A stretch of 64,000 nucleotides of DNA from Marinimicrobium sp038419845 (GCF_038419845.1 NZ_JBCAQT010000001.1:1-64000), one strand, 5' to 3'. Counted from the first letter of the stretch, positions 7,184 through 16,920 are shown. Notes: generated by a model not told the origin, from the letters alone. Numbers and translations are program-made.

Positions 7184-7858
7184 TCAAAGGGCCGGCGTCG
7201 GGTTGTAGTAGTGCCGGCCACTCTTGATGGTGAGCACCGTCTCCACCAATTGGTGGAAATGCTCGCGGTTGTTGGCCAGGTCCAGGTCCTGGGCGTTCAC
7301 GATCAACAGGGGTGAGCTGTCGTAATAGTGGAAAAACTGGGTATAGGCCTCATTCAGGGCCTCGATATAGTCGGCGCTGATGCCCTGCTCACTGGCGATG
7401 CCGCGCTGGCGGATGCGCTCGGTGAGCACCTTGGAGGGCGCCTGAAGGTAGATGACCAGATCCGGTACCGGCGCATCGATGGTGAGCTTGTCGTACACCT
7501 GTCGGTAGATGGCGAGCTCGTCGTCATCCAGGGTGACCTGGGCAAAGAGCTGGTCTTTTTCCATCAGAAAGTCGGCGACGCGCACCGGCTCGAACAGGTC
7601 GGACTGACGCAGTTCCTGCAGTTGGTTGGAGCGCTGGAACAGGAAAAACAGCTGGGTGGGCAGGGCGGCGGTTTTCGGGTCCCGGTAGAAGCGCTCGAGG
7701 AACGGGTTTTCCTCGGGCTGCTCCAGAATCACATCGTAGTTGAACAGCTGGGCGAGATTTTTGGCCAGGGTGGTTTTACCGACCCCGATGGGGCCCTCGA
7801 CCGCGATATAGCGGGGCAGATCGGCTTTGTTGTAGTCCACTTGTCGCTCGTCGTACAT
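7184..7858 (-). CDS. Deoxynucleoside kinase family protein
   Basis: The start is set at 7858 (MYDERQ), preceded by GGAAG and 28 bp after the folK stop; the longer frame would overlap folK. The 224-residue protein has a P-loop 'VEGPIGVGKTT' near residue 19, 'EQPEENPFLERFY', a 'RVADFLMEKDQLFA' segment (the family ER/DR-like motif region) and a lid 'RIRQRG'. The fold is that of deoxyadenosine/deoxyguanosine kinases, which make dNMPs in salvage; substrate cannot be fixed from sequence. It lies in the folate/pantothenate operon between folK and panB. Confidence 0.88.
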   Translation of the reverse strand: MYDERQVDYNKADLPRYIAVEGPIGVGKTTLAKNLAQLFNYDVILEQPEENPFLERFYRDPKTAALPTQLFFLFQRSNQLQELRQSDLFEPVRVADFLMEKDQLFAQVTLDDDELAIYRQVYDKLTIDAPVPDLVIYLQAPSKVLTERIRQRGIASEQGISADYIEALNEAYTQFFHYYDSSPLLIVNAQDLDLANNREHFHQLVETVLTIKSGRHYYNPTPAL

Positions 7859-7886
7859 GGCTTCCACGGACTCGATACTCCCAGGT

Positions 7887-8390
7887 TTAAAATTCAGAGG
7901 GTGGTGGCTCAGCGGGTGATAGCGGCTCCAGCCCCCGGGGCGAACAGGCCTCCAATAATGACGCAAGAGGGGTGCCCGAGGGAAGTGTCAGCTCGGGGCT
8001 GATGTCCGCTAAAGGGTAGAGCACAAAGTTGCGCCTTTCCAGCTCCGGGTGCGGCACTGTCAGGCGCGGGTGCTGAATCTGCCGATCGGCGTAGAGCAGC
8101 AGGTCGAGATCCAGGGTACGGGGGCCCCAGTGCTCGCGCCGGACACGCTGATGCTGCTGCTCCAGCGCCTGGAGGGCATCCAGCAGCGCCAGGGGCTCCA
8201 GTTCGGTGTCCAACTGGGCCACGGCGTTGATGTAGTCGGGTTGGGGTGGGCCCACCGGATCGCTGCGGTAGAGGCGCGAACGGCCGCTCAGATGGCTCTC
8301 TGGCAGCTCCGCCAGCTCATCGAGCGCCCGCTCGACCTGCTGGCGCGGGTCGTCCAGGTTGCTGCCGAGGCCAATATAGGCGCGGACCAC
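7887..8390 (-). CDS. folK: Hydroxymethyldihydropterin pyrophosphokinase
   Basis: FolK transfers pyrophosphate from ATP to 6-hydroxymethyl-7,8-dihydropterin on the way to folate. The 167-residue protein shows 'YIGLGSNLDDP', 'SRLYRSDPVGPPQPDYINAVAQLDTEL', and the signature 'RREHWGPRTLDLDLLLY' with the Mg-binding Asp pair, then 'VPHPELERRNFVLYPLADI'. It starts 3 bp after the pcnB stop and is probably co-transcribed with it, as in Pseudomonas. Confidence 0.96.
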   Translation of the reverse strand: MVRAYIGLGSNLDDPRQQVERALDELAELPESHLSGRSRLYRSDPVGPPQPDYINAVAQLDTELEPLALLDALQALEQQHQRVRREHWGPRTLDLDLLLYADRQIQHPRLTVPHPELERRNFVLYPLADISPELTLPSGTPLASLLEACSPRGLEPLSPAEPPPSEF

Positions 8391-8393
8391 GGC

Positions 8394-9734
8394 TTACTCC
8401 TGCCCGCTGGGGGAGGGCGCCTGGTCAGGGTTGGTTTTTTTCCGGGGGCGACGCCGGCGTCCCTTGGCTTTGGGGTTCTTGCCGCGGGTTTCGGCGATCA
8501 TCTTCTGCTGTTCCTGCTCGTCCACTTCCTGGAAGCGGGTCCACCAGTTGCCGGCCCCGTCGAGTTTCTCGCCCGAGGCTTCGCGCAGCAGCAGGAAGTC
8601 GTAGGCGGCGCGGAAACGCGACTGCTCGAGCAGCCGCTGGGGCTGACGCCGCTGAACCAGCCGATGCTGCATGTCCCACATCTCCCGCATGGGAATCAGG
8701 AAGCGCTTGGGCAGAGCGGTGTGCCCCAATTGCTGGCCGATAACCTCGGTGGCGGCCTGCTGATAGGCCGGCTGGGGCGGCATATCCTCGATCAGGGCAT
8801 CGGCCCGGGCGCGCATGGGCGGCCAGAGCAGGGCGGCGTAAATGAACGCCGGGGTCACGGGTTTGTCGGCGCGCACCCGCTTATCGGTGTTGGCCATGGT
8901 CTGTTCGATCAGCGCCAGCCCCTGCTCGTCGCCCGCCTGCAGAGCCGCCTCGGTGGCGGGAAACAGGTGTCCGAGCAGATGGTACTCGCGCATAAGGTTG
9001 AAGGTGGCAGTGGCCGAGCCGTTCATGAACAGCTTGAGCACTTCCTCGAACAGACGGGCCGGGGGGACGTTTTCCAGCAGGGCGCCGAGCTTGAAAATGG
9101 GCGCGGCAGTGGCCGGCTCCACGCTGAACCCGAGCTTGGCGGCAAAGCGCACCGCCCGCAGCATCCGCACCGGGTCTTCCTTGTAGCGGGTTTCGGGGTC
9201 GCCGATCATCCGCAGGGTGCGCTTTTCCAGGTCTCTCAGGCCGCCGGTGTAATCGTGAATGGCGAAGTCGTTCAGGGTGTAGTAGAGCGCATTGACGGTG
9301 AAGTCCCGGCGGGCCGCATCGGTCTCCAGGGAGCCGTAGACGTTGTCGCGCAGGAGCATGCCATCGTCATTGCCCGACTGCTGGTGGTGGCCGCGGAAGG
9401 TGGTGACCTCAATGATCTCCCGGCCCATGCGCACGTGCACAATCTGGAAGCGGCGGCCGATAATGCGCGAGCCGCGAAACAGGCGCCGGATCTGCTCGGG
9501 CCGGGCATCGGTGGCCACGTCGAAGTCCTTGGGGTGGCCGCCCAGGAGCAGGTCGCGTACGCCGCCCCCGACCAGAAAGCCCTGATGGCCGGCATCTTCC
9601 AGGCGTTTCATGATGCGCAGAGCGGCCGGACTGATGTCACGGCGGGAGACATTGTGCTCGTCGCGGGGGATGATCTTGAGCGGGTCCCTGGGTTGAGAGC
9701 GCGGCAACAGCTTGTTAATGAGCCTTTTCAGCAT
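8394..9734 (-). CDS. pcnB: Poly(A) polymerase I
   Basis: PcnB adds 3' poly(A) tails to RNA and so promotes decay. The start at 9734 (MLKRLINKLL) gives 446 residues, close to family length; the longer frame adds 38 unlikely residues. The nucleotidyltransferase motif 'GGGVRDLLLGGHPKDFD' is at about 56-72, followed by 'RRDFTVNALYY' and 'YKEDPVRMLRAVRFAAKLGF'. The C-terminus is a basic tail typical of PcnB. The gene lies directly downstream of the CrcZ-type RNA, as in Pseudomonas. Confidence 0.95.
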   Translation of the reverse strand: MLKRLINKLLPRSQPRDPLKIIPRDEHNVSRRDISPAALRIMKRLEDAGHQGFLVGGGVRDLLLGGHPKDFDVATDARPEQIRRLFRGSRIIGRRFQIVHVRMGREIIEVTTFRGHHQQSGNDDGMLLRDNVYGSLETDAARRDFTVNALYYTLNDFAIHDYTGGLRDLEKRTLRMIGDPETRYKEDPVRMLRAVRFAAKLGFSVEPATAAPIFKLGALLENVPPARLFEEVLKLFMNGSATATFNLMREYHLLGHLFPATEAALQAGDEQGLALIEQTMANTDKRVRADKPVTPAFIYAALLWPPMRARADALIEDMPPQPAYQQAATEVIGQQLGHTALPKRFLIPMREMWDMQHRLVQRRQPQRLLEQSRFRAAYDFLLLREASGEKLDGAGNWWTRFQEVDEQEQQKMIAETRGKNPKAKGRRRRPRKKTNPDQAPSPSGQE

Positions 9735-9902
9735 GGGCAACGGTTTACGGTCAGTGAATTCGGTGAAAGCGGCTGAGTCAGCCAGTTTGCGCCGCCAGAC
9801 GGTTTGTTGTGGGGTTCGATGCTGGCTAAGCGGCGGGCAGTTTAGCACGGGCCGCGCACGGGGGAAACGTGCCGGGCCTGGGCCGGGTGTTCTTCAGATA
9901 GC
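9735..9902. other. pcnB upstream region
   Basis: About 170 bases lie between the pcnB start and the terminator of the small RNA. No separate gene is visible. The region must hold the pcnB translation signals and probably its own promoter, which I could not pin down. Confidence 0.4.
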
Positions 9903-9929
9903 AAAACGGGAAAGCCTGAGCTTTCCCGT
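9903..9929 (-). terminator. Terminator of the CrcZ-type RNA
   Basis: On the minus strand a 9-bp stem CGGGAAAGC / GCTTTCCCG with a TCAG loop is followed by TTTTGC. It gives the RNA a defined 3' end before pcnB. Confidence 0.85.
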
Positions 9930-10133
9930 GGGATTGGGGTGCCTTTGATCCAGTGTTGGCAAAGCGGCGCTTCCGTGCCCTCGTATTAAAGGTGCGTTCT
10001 TGCAATCCCGCTCCAGTGTTTAGTCAGTCTTTCCGCTTGTTGTTGTCTTTTATCGTTATTTTCTTATTTGCGTAAAGCTCTATGGCTTTCGCTTTTTCTT
10101 ATTGTTGTTTCGTTTTTATTATTGTTGCTCTTT

Positions 10134-10266
10134 TTATTGTTTGTTGTTGTTATTTTTGAACTTGCTCGTTTCTTATTGTCTATTGTTGTAATTATGGTGT
10201 TCTGCTTTTCTTATTGTCTGTTGTTGTTATTAGTCAGGAACTTTTTTTATTGTCTGTTGTTGTTAT
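10134..10266 (-). repeat. Four CA-rich 20-nt repeats inside the small RNA
   Basis: Copies lie at 10134-10153, 10173-10192, 10211-10230 and 10247-10266. The last two are identical, the first differs at 1 base and the second at 2. Spacing is 39, 38 and 36 bp. Each minus-strand copy carries AACAACAAC(A/U)G-like and ACAAUAA stretches, the type of sequence bound by the Hfq distal face with Crc. Confidence 0.85.
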
Positions 10267-10280
10267 GTGCCCGTATAGAG

Positions 10281-10296
10281 AGCATTTCCTGTGCCA
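10281..10296 (-). promoter_or_regulatory. Sigma-54 promoter of the CrcZ-type RNA
   Basis: The minus strand reads TGGCAC-AGGAAA-TGCT. The invariant -24 GG and -12 GC are separated by exactly 10 bp, as RpoN requires. It predicts transcription from about 10270. Confidence 0.9.
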
Positions 10297-10370
10297 GGAT
10301 TTGAAAATACAATAAAATCAACAACTTAGTTCAATTGTATGATCTCTTATTAAGTTTCGTTATTTCGAAT

Positions 10371-10518
10371 GGTTACAAATCTTTAACCGGTTTGTTACGA
10401 AATCTGTGCCGGGTAACAGTTTCCGTCGGGGTAACAGCCGACCGGAAGGGTCACAGCCGGTAACAGAAGTGACGCTCAAAACCTCTTTGTGGCGTAAAAA
10501 TCCGAAATTGGGTGTTAC
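10371..10518 (-). promoter_or_regulatory. CbrB-type upstream activating sites
   Basis: A perfect TGTTAC-N14-GTAACA palindrome lies at 10393-10418, about 135 bp upstream of the predicted RNA start. This is the arrangement I recall as the CbrB consensus at Pseudomonas crcZ. Extra half-sites are GGTTAC (10371), GTAACA (10431), GTCACA (10450), GTAACA (10460) and TGTTAC (10513). The spacing to the sigma-54 promoter suits looping activation. Confidence 0.8.
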
Positions 10519-10734
10519 TTTTCCCGCTTTTTTGATGCAGAGACGGCCCTCACGGGGCTTGGTGCCTGCCTCCGGGCGCTCCATGGCGGGGCGTAAACGG
10601 GCGGTACGGGCACGCTCCGGTGGCAGCCGGGAAGGCCGAGCAGAGGGAGATCAGAGCGGTTTTTGGGGCGGTGTGAGCATCGCCCCGGGAAACCGGGGCG
10701 ATGGTGGGGCACTAGTTTGCTGCGACACCCTGGG
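10519..10734. other. cbrB-crcZ intergenic region with hairpin
   Basis: No gene is seen. A perfect 11-bp inverted repeat (CATCGCCCCGG / CCGGGGCGATG, 4-nt loop) is at 10678-10703, 32 bp past the cbrB stop. It has no T-run on either strand, so it may be a 3'-end stabilising hairpin or a Rho-assisted end of cbrB and not a classical terminator. Confidence 0.5.
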
Positions 10735-12132
<1,398 letters not shown>

Positions 12133-12217
12133 AGTGCTCACATCGCCTAGGGTCACGTGGGGCAGAAAGTATACTCTTCACCCTTGGGCAAACCAGCATA
12201 CCCCGTCAGGGCCGGCC

Positions 12218-15187
12218 TCAGTAGGCCGGTTGCATGGAATCAATGTGCCGCGGCAGCTTGATGGTAAATTGTGCACCCGTTTGGCGCACGGGGTCCACAG
12301 GGCTTTTGACATCCAGTTTGCCGCCGTGATCCTCAATAATGCTGTAGACCATGGCTAGCCCCAGGCCGGTGCCTTCGCCAGGATCCTTGGTGGTAAAGAA
12401 AGGCTCCAGGATCTGGTCCATTTTGTCGGCCGGAATGCCGCTGCCCTGATCCGTCACCGTAAAGATGATGCTGTACTCGTCTTCGCTGCTGTCCAGAGTA
12501 ACACGGCCGCCGGGTGGGCTGGCGTCGCGGGCGTTGGACAGCAGGTTGATGAAGACCTGAATCAGGTGCTGACTATCGCCCGCGATAATCGCATTTTTGG
12601 CGATGTTGTTGCAATATTCCACCTCGTTTTTGTCTTTCTGTAGCGACAACAGCTGGATGGCCTCATTGGCGCAGGCGCGCAGGTCCACGGCTTCGAATTC
12701 GCTTTTCTTGTTCTGGCCGCTGTGTGAGAAGCTCACCAGAGACTGGACGATGCGGGTGACCCGGTCGGTCTGGCTCAGGATCTGTTCCGCCGTCTCCAGC
12801 AGTTCGGGGTCGTCCGAGTCGTAGCGCAGGTTCTGGGCCAGGCTGGAAATGCCCGTGATGGGGTTGCCGATCTCGTGCGCCACGCCCGCCGCGAGCCGGC
12901 CCACCGAGGCGAGACGTTCGCTGTGGATCAGCTCCTGCTCCAGCAGTTGGGTCTCGGTCACATCCTCCAGCAGAATGACCTGATCGTATTCACCGGTCTG
13001 CACGCTCCCCTCGATATTGGCTTTGTGCAGGCTGATCCAGTGCGGCCGCCCGTCCAGCTCGATTTCCTGGCGGTAGTAGTGCGGTTCGCTGTTTTCACTG
13101 AAGTCGATCAGCAGGGCGCGCCAGGGCTCTTCCAGGTCGTCCAGGCGCGAGCCGGTGACATCATCGCTGGCAATCTGGGTGAGCAGCTCCATGGCCCGGT
13201 TCCACATCAGAATCTCACCGTCCCGGCCCAGCGAGCAGACCGCCATGGGCAGCTCCTCGAGGGTTTTACGGTGGTACAGGCGCAGGTTGTTGAGCTCGGC
13301 GGCCATGCCGGTCAGATGGTCGCGATACTGGGAGAGCCGGTTTTCGATCAGGTTGATGTCCAGCGTGTCCCGCCGCTCGGCCAGCTTGTAGGGCAGGTGC
13401 CGGTCCATGATCTCGCCCGCCACGTGAATGCCCATCAGCCCGGACAGGTTGGCTTCGATCTGGTCGCGCAGGCGGCGCAGGGCGTAGGGGCGCCGCTCGG
13501 TGATTCTCAGCCCGAGCTCACTCAGGGCCACATCCACTTCGCGGCTGGCCGTGACCTTGCCCAGCGAGCGGGCCAGGCGGGGCTTGAACTCGGAGGCGCT
13601 GTGCACGTCCAGCGCCTGGCGCACCGGCTGGCTCAGCTCATCGGCGGCGCACAGCTCGGCGCTGTACTGCTCTTCTTCGGTCTGCCGGGTCAGCAGCGAG
13701 AGGCCCACAAAGATGGCGGTGTTCGCCCCGAGCGAGAGCAGGGTGACCGCGCTCCAGTGGCCCATCCCCAGGGGCAGGGTGTACTCGGCGCCGGGTATGG
13801 GCAGCCCGGAAATTCCGACAATGACCGGAATCAGCAGGCCCACGGCCCAGATCAGGGTGCCCACACTCAGGCCCATGATCAGGCCGCGCCGGTTACCGCG
13901 GGGCCAGAAGACAATGGCGAACATGCCCGGCAGAAACTGCAGGGTCTCGATAAAGGTCAGCAGGGCCAGGTGGGTCAGGCTCTGGCGGTTGTCCAGCAGC
14001 CAATAGAAAAAGTAGCCGCTGAAGAAAATGGTGGCGATCAGCACCCGGCGCAACCATAGCAGTTGCCGGTAGAGGTCGTCGCGGGTGCGCAGGCTCAGGG
14101 CCGGCAGGATCCAGTGGTTCATGACCATGGTCACCAGCGACAGGGTGATGACCACGATGGCGCCGGTGGCGGCCGAGAGGCCGCCGATAAAGGCCAGCAC
14201 GGTCAGCCCGGGCGACTCGGCCAGGATGGGAACGCCCAGGGTGAAGTACTGGGCCGGCAGCGGTACCGACAGCTCAAAGCCCGCCCAGAGAATGGGGAAG
14301 ATGGGCAGGGCCATGAGCAGCAGAAACAGCGGAAATGCCCAGGTGACCGTGTGGGTGTTGCGCATCAGCAGGTTTTCGGTCACGCCCATGTGAAAGATGT
14401 GCGGCATGGTGATGGCCGTGGCGACGAAGACCAGCAACAGGGTATGGGCCGCGCCATCCTGAACCGGGGCGTGCAACAGCGCCAGGTTTTCCGGGTTCTG
14501 CTGCAGCCATTCGTCCAGGCCGCTGAAACCGTCGAACACGCCATAGACGGCCAGCAGGCCAATGGCACAGAGGGCGAAGACCTTGATCAGGGACTCGAAC
14601 GCCATGGCGGTGAACAGGCCCCGGTGCTGGTCGCGGTTGGAGCCAAACAGAATGGTGAAGACCGCCAGCAGCAGACAGTAGCCCAGGGCCATCAGGTCCT
14701 TGAAGGTAAAACCGGTGCCCACCGCCGGCAGGCTCGGATTGCGACTCACCGTGAGGATGTACATGGTGTCGGCAATCGCCTGTATCTGCAGGGCGATCAG
14801 GGGCAGAATCCCCAGGAGCATGCACAGGGTTGTCAGGGCCCCGACACCGTGGCTGTGATAGCGGAACACCAGCAGGTCGGCCAGGGAGTGGACCTGATGG
14901 CGGTGGGCCAGCTCGGCCAGGGGGGCCAGCGCAACCGGCGCAAACAGGAACAGCGCGCCGGTGCCCAGATAGTAGGCGAGGGCGCCATAGCCGAACTGGA
15001 AGGCCAGATCGATCACCCCGTAAAACGCCCAGGCGCTGGCAAAGATGCCCAGCGACAGAATGTAGGTCACCGGGTGGCGGGTGATGGCCTCGGGTATCCA
15101 GCCGCGCTCGGTGACCCAGGCGATGCCGAAGAGCACCAGCAGGTAGCCGACGCAGATCAATGCAACATGGAATAACTCAAAGGTCAT
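12218..15187 (-). CDS. cbrA: Sensor kinase with Na+/solute symporter domain, CbrA
   Basis: The 989-residue protein joins an N-terminal sodium/solute symporter-like domain of about 13 membrane helices (residues 1-510) to a linker, a PAS domain (about 620-730) and a histidine kinase core. The H-box is 'HEIGNPITGISSLAQNL' (His near 770); N, G1 and G2 boxes are 'NLLSNARDA', 'DQGSGIP' and 'GEGTGLGLAMV'. This is the CbrA layout; in Pseudomonas the SLC5-like part can transport histidine. The ATG lies inside the end of cbrX, implying translational coupling. Confidence 0.94.
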   Translation of the reverse strand: MTFELFHVALICVGYLLVLFGIAWVTERGWIPEAITRHPVTYILSLGIFASAWAFYGVIDLAFQFGYGALAYYLGTGALFLFAPVALAPLAELAHRHQVHSLADLLVFRYHSHGVGALTTLCMLLGILPLIALQIQAIADTMYILTVSRNPSLPAVGTGFTFKDLMALGYCLLLAVFTILFGSNRDQHRGLFTAMAFESLIKVFALCAIGLLAVYGVFDGFSGLDEWLQQNPENLALLHAPVQDGAAHTLLLVFVATAITMPHIFHMGVTENLLMRNTHTVTWAFPLFLLLMALPIFPILWAGFELSVPLPAQYFTLGVPILAESPGLTVLAFIGGLSAATGAIVVITLSLVTMVMNHWILPALSLRTRDDLYRQLLWLRRVLIATIFFSGYFFYWLLDNRQSLTHLALLTFIETLQFLPGMFAIVFWPRGNRRGLIMGLSVGTLIWAVGLLIPVIVGISGLPIPGAEYTLPLGMGHWSAVTLLSLGANTAIFVGLSLLTRQTEEEQYSAELCAADELSQPVRQALDVHSASEFKPRLARSLGKVTASREVDVALSELGLRITERRPYALRRLRDQIEANLSGLMGIHVAGEIMDRHLPYKLAERRDTLDINLIENRLSQYRDHLTGMAAELNNLRLYHRKTLEELPMAVCSLGRDGEILMWNRAMELLTQIASDDVTGSRLDDLEEPWRALLIDFSENSEPHYYRQEIELDGRPHWISLHKANIEGSVQTGEYDQVILLEDVTETQLLEQELIHSERLASVGRLAAGVAHEIGNPITGISSLAQNLRYDSDDPELLETAEQILSQTDRVTRIVQSLVSFSHSGQNKKSEFEAVDLRACANEAIQLLSLQKDKNEVEYCNNIAKNAIIAGDSQHLIQVFINLLSNARDASPPGGRVTLDSSEDEYSIIFTVTDQGSGIPADKMDQILEPFFTTKDPGEGTGLGLAMVYSIIEDHGGKLDVKSPVDPVRQTGAQFTIKLPRHIDSMQPAY

Positions 15188-15356
15188 GGGGTTTCTTCTT
15201 GCGAATTTGCACCACGTAGGCGATGACGATGACCAGCACCCAGATTATGTAGGGGCGAAACCAGGCGCCCTCGGGGTTGATGATCCAGGTGAACAGGGTC
15301 GGGGAGAAAATGTAGGCGATCAGCAGCAGCAGAATCACCAGACGCTGGTTGTTCAT
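15177..15356 (-). CDS. cbrX: Small membrane protein CbrX
   Basis: This 59-residue frame begins with MNNQRLVILLLLIAYIFSP and has two membrane helices (about 6-24 and 34-50) and a basic RKKK end. Its ATG overlaps the gluQ stop by 4 bases (ATGA), and its own stop lies 11 bases inside cbrA. Such an overlapping small ORF upstream of cbrA is known in Pseudomonas as cbrX and couples cbrA translation to itself. The reading frame is clear from the sequence; the coupling role is carried over from the family. Confidence 0.85.
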   Translation of the reverse strand: MNNQRLVILLLLIAYIFSPTLFTWIINPEGAWFRPYIIWVLVIVIAYVVQIRKKKPHDL

Positions 15357-16432
15357 GAGGGGTTCCTCTGCTCCTGTTGGTCGACGGGTTGGGACTTTTC
15401 CGCCGAAGCGGCGCGGTCTTTGTCCCGATAATCGGCCGCAGGCGCTTTCCTGTACTCGGCCGCCGGCGCTTCCCGGTCGGGGCCGTTGACGGCGCCGGTG
15501 TCCCAGTGCTCCAGAGCCCAGTCCAGTATCTCGCGCACCGGCGCTGAGCGCAGCTCCGGTGGGGGTGATTGCCGCAAGAATACCAGAGCCTGCCAGAGGT
15601 TGGAGCCCGCCCGGGCCGGATCCAGCGCCGGTGCATGGTGCTGCTTGCTCAATTTCTGGCCCTCGGCGTTGAGGGCGACGGGCACATGGCCAAAGGCGGG
15701 CGCTTCGCCCCCCAGAATGCGAAAGGCGTTGATCTGGCCGGCGGTGAGTTCCAGCAGATCGCCACCGCGGATGACGTGGGTGATCTGCTGGTGGATGTCA
15801 TCGACGATGACCGCCAACTGATAGGCAAAGAGGCCATCTTTGCGCTTGATGATCGGATCACCCGCCTCCCGGCGGACATTCTGGCGCTGAGGCCCCTGGA
15901 TCAGGTCGTGAAACCGGACCTCGTCCTCCAGGTTTACGGTCGCGCCCCGTGAGTTGACGCTGGCAGCGTCATACACTTTCAAGCGCCAGGCGTGGGGTTG
16001 CACCGTGTCGGGCTGGCGCTCCCGGCAGCGACCATCGTACACACCGCCCATGGCACGGATATCCTTTCGGGTGCAGGTACAGGGGTAAACCAGCCGTTCC
16101 GCGTGGAGCCGCTCCAGCACCTCGGCGTAGGCTTCCAGCCGGTCACTCTGGTACAGAACGGGGCCATCCCAGGTCAGGCCGTGCTGCTCCAGGGCGCGCA
16201 GTATGGCCTCATCGGCGCCCGGTTCTTCCCGGGGCGGGTCGAGGTTTTCCATACGCAGATGCCAGAGCCCCCCGGCCTGGCGCGCGTGAGCATAGCTTGC
16301 CAGAGCACTGACCAGGGAACCGAAGTGCAGGGGACCAGAGGGTGAGGGGGCGAAACGACCAATATAGGGGCGGTGCTCGCCGATGGGCAGCGACGAGGGG
16401 GTAGCGTGGTGGCGGTTTGCTGGTGTACTCAT
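15353..16432 (-). CDS. gluQ: Glutamyl-Q tRNA(Asp) synthetase
   Basis: GluQRS attaches glutamate to queuosine at the tRNA-Asp anticodon. The start at 16432 gives 359 residues. 'GRFAPSPSGPLHFGSLVSALASYAHAR' is the HIGH-type nucleotide site, 'YPCTCTRKD...YDGRCRE' supplies the zinc ligands, and 'KLSKQ' is the KMSKS-like loop. It lacks the anticodon-binding domain of true GluRS, as expected. A ~50-residue charged C-terminal tail is longer than usual. It follows dksA on the same strand, a classic gammaproteobacterial pairing. Confidence 0.93.
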   Translation of the reverse strand: MSTPANRHHATPSSLPIGEHRPYIGRFAPSPSGPLHFGSLVSALASYAHARQAGGLWHLRMENLDPPREEPGADEAILRALEQHGLTWDGPVLYQSDRLEAYAEVLERLHAERLVYPCTCTRKDIRAMGGVYDGRCRERQPDTVQPHAWRLKVYDAASVNSRGATVNLEDEVRFHDLIQGPQRQNVRREAGDPIIKRKDGLFAYQLAVIVDDIHQQITHVIRGGDLLELTAGQINAFRILGGEAPAFGHVPVALNAEGQKLSKQHHAPALDPARAGSNLWQALVFLRQSPPPELRSAPVREILDWALEHWDTGAVNGPDREAPAAEYRKAPAADYRDKDRAASAEKSQPVDQQEQRNPS

Positions 16433-16476
16433 AAAGCGAGTATACCCGGGGGCGCCTGCGCGGCCCCCGGACGGCG

Positions 16477-16920
16477 TCAGCCTCCTACCTGTTTTTCCTT
16501 GATTTCGTCCAGGGTCTTGCAGTCCACACACAGCGTGGCAGTGGGGCGGGCCTCCAGACGACGAATACCGATTTCCACGCCGCAGGCGTGGCAGAAGCCG
16601 TAGTCATCGTTCTCGATCAGCTCAAGAGTGCTGTCGATCTTCTTGATCAGCTTGCGCTCCCGGTCGCGAGTGCGCAGTTCCAGGCTGAACTCTTCTTCCT
16701 GGCTGGCGCGGTCGGCGGGATCCGGGAAGTTGGCGGCTTCGTCCTTCAGGTGGCTCATGGTGCGATCCACCTCTTCCATCAGCTCCCGACGCCAGGCGAG
16801 CAACAGCTGGCGGAAGTGCTCCAATTGTTTTTCGTTCATATACTCCTCGCCCTTCTTTTCCTTGTAGGGGGTGAAGTTGCTTATTGAATAGCTTTCCGCG
16901 GTAGATGAACTTTTCGGCAT
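16477..16920 (-). CDS. dksA: RNA polymerase-binding transcription factor DksA
   Basis: DksA binds the RNA polymerase secondary channel and works with ppGpp in the stringent response. The 147-residue protein has the coiled coil with 'DPADRASQEEEFSLELRTRDRERKLIKKI', including the conserved DxxDxA tip, and a four-Cys zinc finger (CHAC near 110, CVDC near 131). Length and the 'KKGEEYM' N-terminal segment match Pseudomonas DksA. It heads the dksA-gluQ-cbrX-cbrA string. Confidence 0.96.
   Translation of the reverse strand: MPKSSSTAESYSISNFTPYKEKKGEEYMNEKQLEHFRQLLLAWRRELMEEVDRTMSHLKDEAANFPDPADRASQEEEFSLELRTRDRERKLIKKIDSTLELIENDDYGFCHACGVEIGIRRLEARPTATLCVDCKTLDEIKEKQVGG

Larger units (their letters stand above)
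9903..10270 (-). ncRNA. crcZ: CrcZ-type Hfq/Crc-sequestering small RNA
   Basis: No protein is encoded here, but the minus strand is a full RNA gene. A canonical sigma-54 promoter (10281-10296) predicts a start at about 10270. The transcript opens GCACAUAACAACAACAG and ends in a perfect intrinsic terminator at 9903-9929, giving about 368 nt. Four near-identical 20-nt blocks built on AACAACAACAGACAAUAA lie at 10134-10266, with further AAYAAYAA stretches near 10037-10047 and 10099-10128. CrcZ of Pseudomonas is about 400 nt, lies between cbrB and pcnB, is activated by CbrB with RpoN, and titrates Hfq/Crc through such CA motifs. Position, promoter, activator site, motifs and length all agree. Binding itself is inferred. 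Confidence 0.9.

Noticed and set aside
8049..9776. A 575-codon plus-strand frame
   Set aside because: Shadow of pcnB and folK in high-GC sequence; composition is Gly/Gln/Val-rich without motifs.
10134..10266. Regularly spaced repeats resembling a small CRISPR array
   Set aside because: Units are low-complexity, spacers are only 16-19 bp and similar, no cas genes are near, and the sigma-54 promoter and terminator explain the region as an RNA gene.
10068..10304. A 78-codon plus-strand frame rich in Leu, Phe and Val
   Set aside because: It is the complement of the CA-rich small RNA; its hydrophobic composition follows from TTGTT/TTATT repeats and it has no ribosome binding site.
10397..10412. 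A second sigma-54-like promoter (CCGGCACAGATTTCGT on the minus strand)
   Set aside because: The -12 element has GT instead of GC, and the segment lies inside the CbrB palindrome; the site at 10281-10296 fits perfectly.
10678..10703. Perfect hairpin after cbrB as a normal intrinsic terminator
   Set aside because: No T-run follows on either strand; it is kept only as a hairpin of uncertain role.
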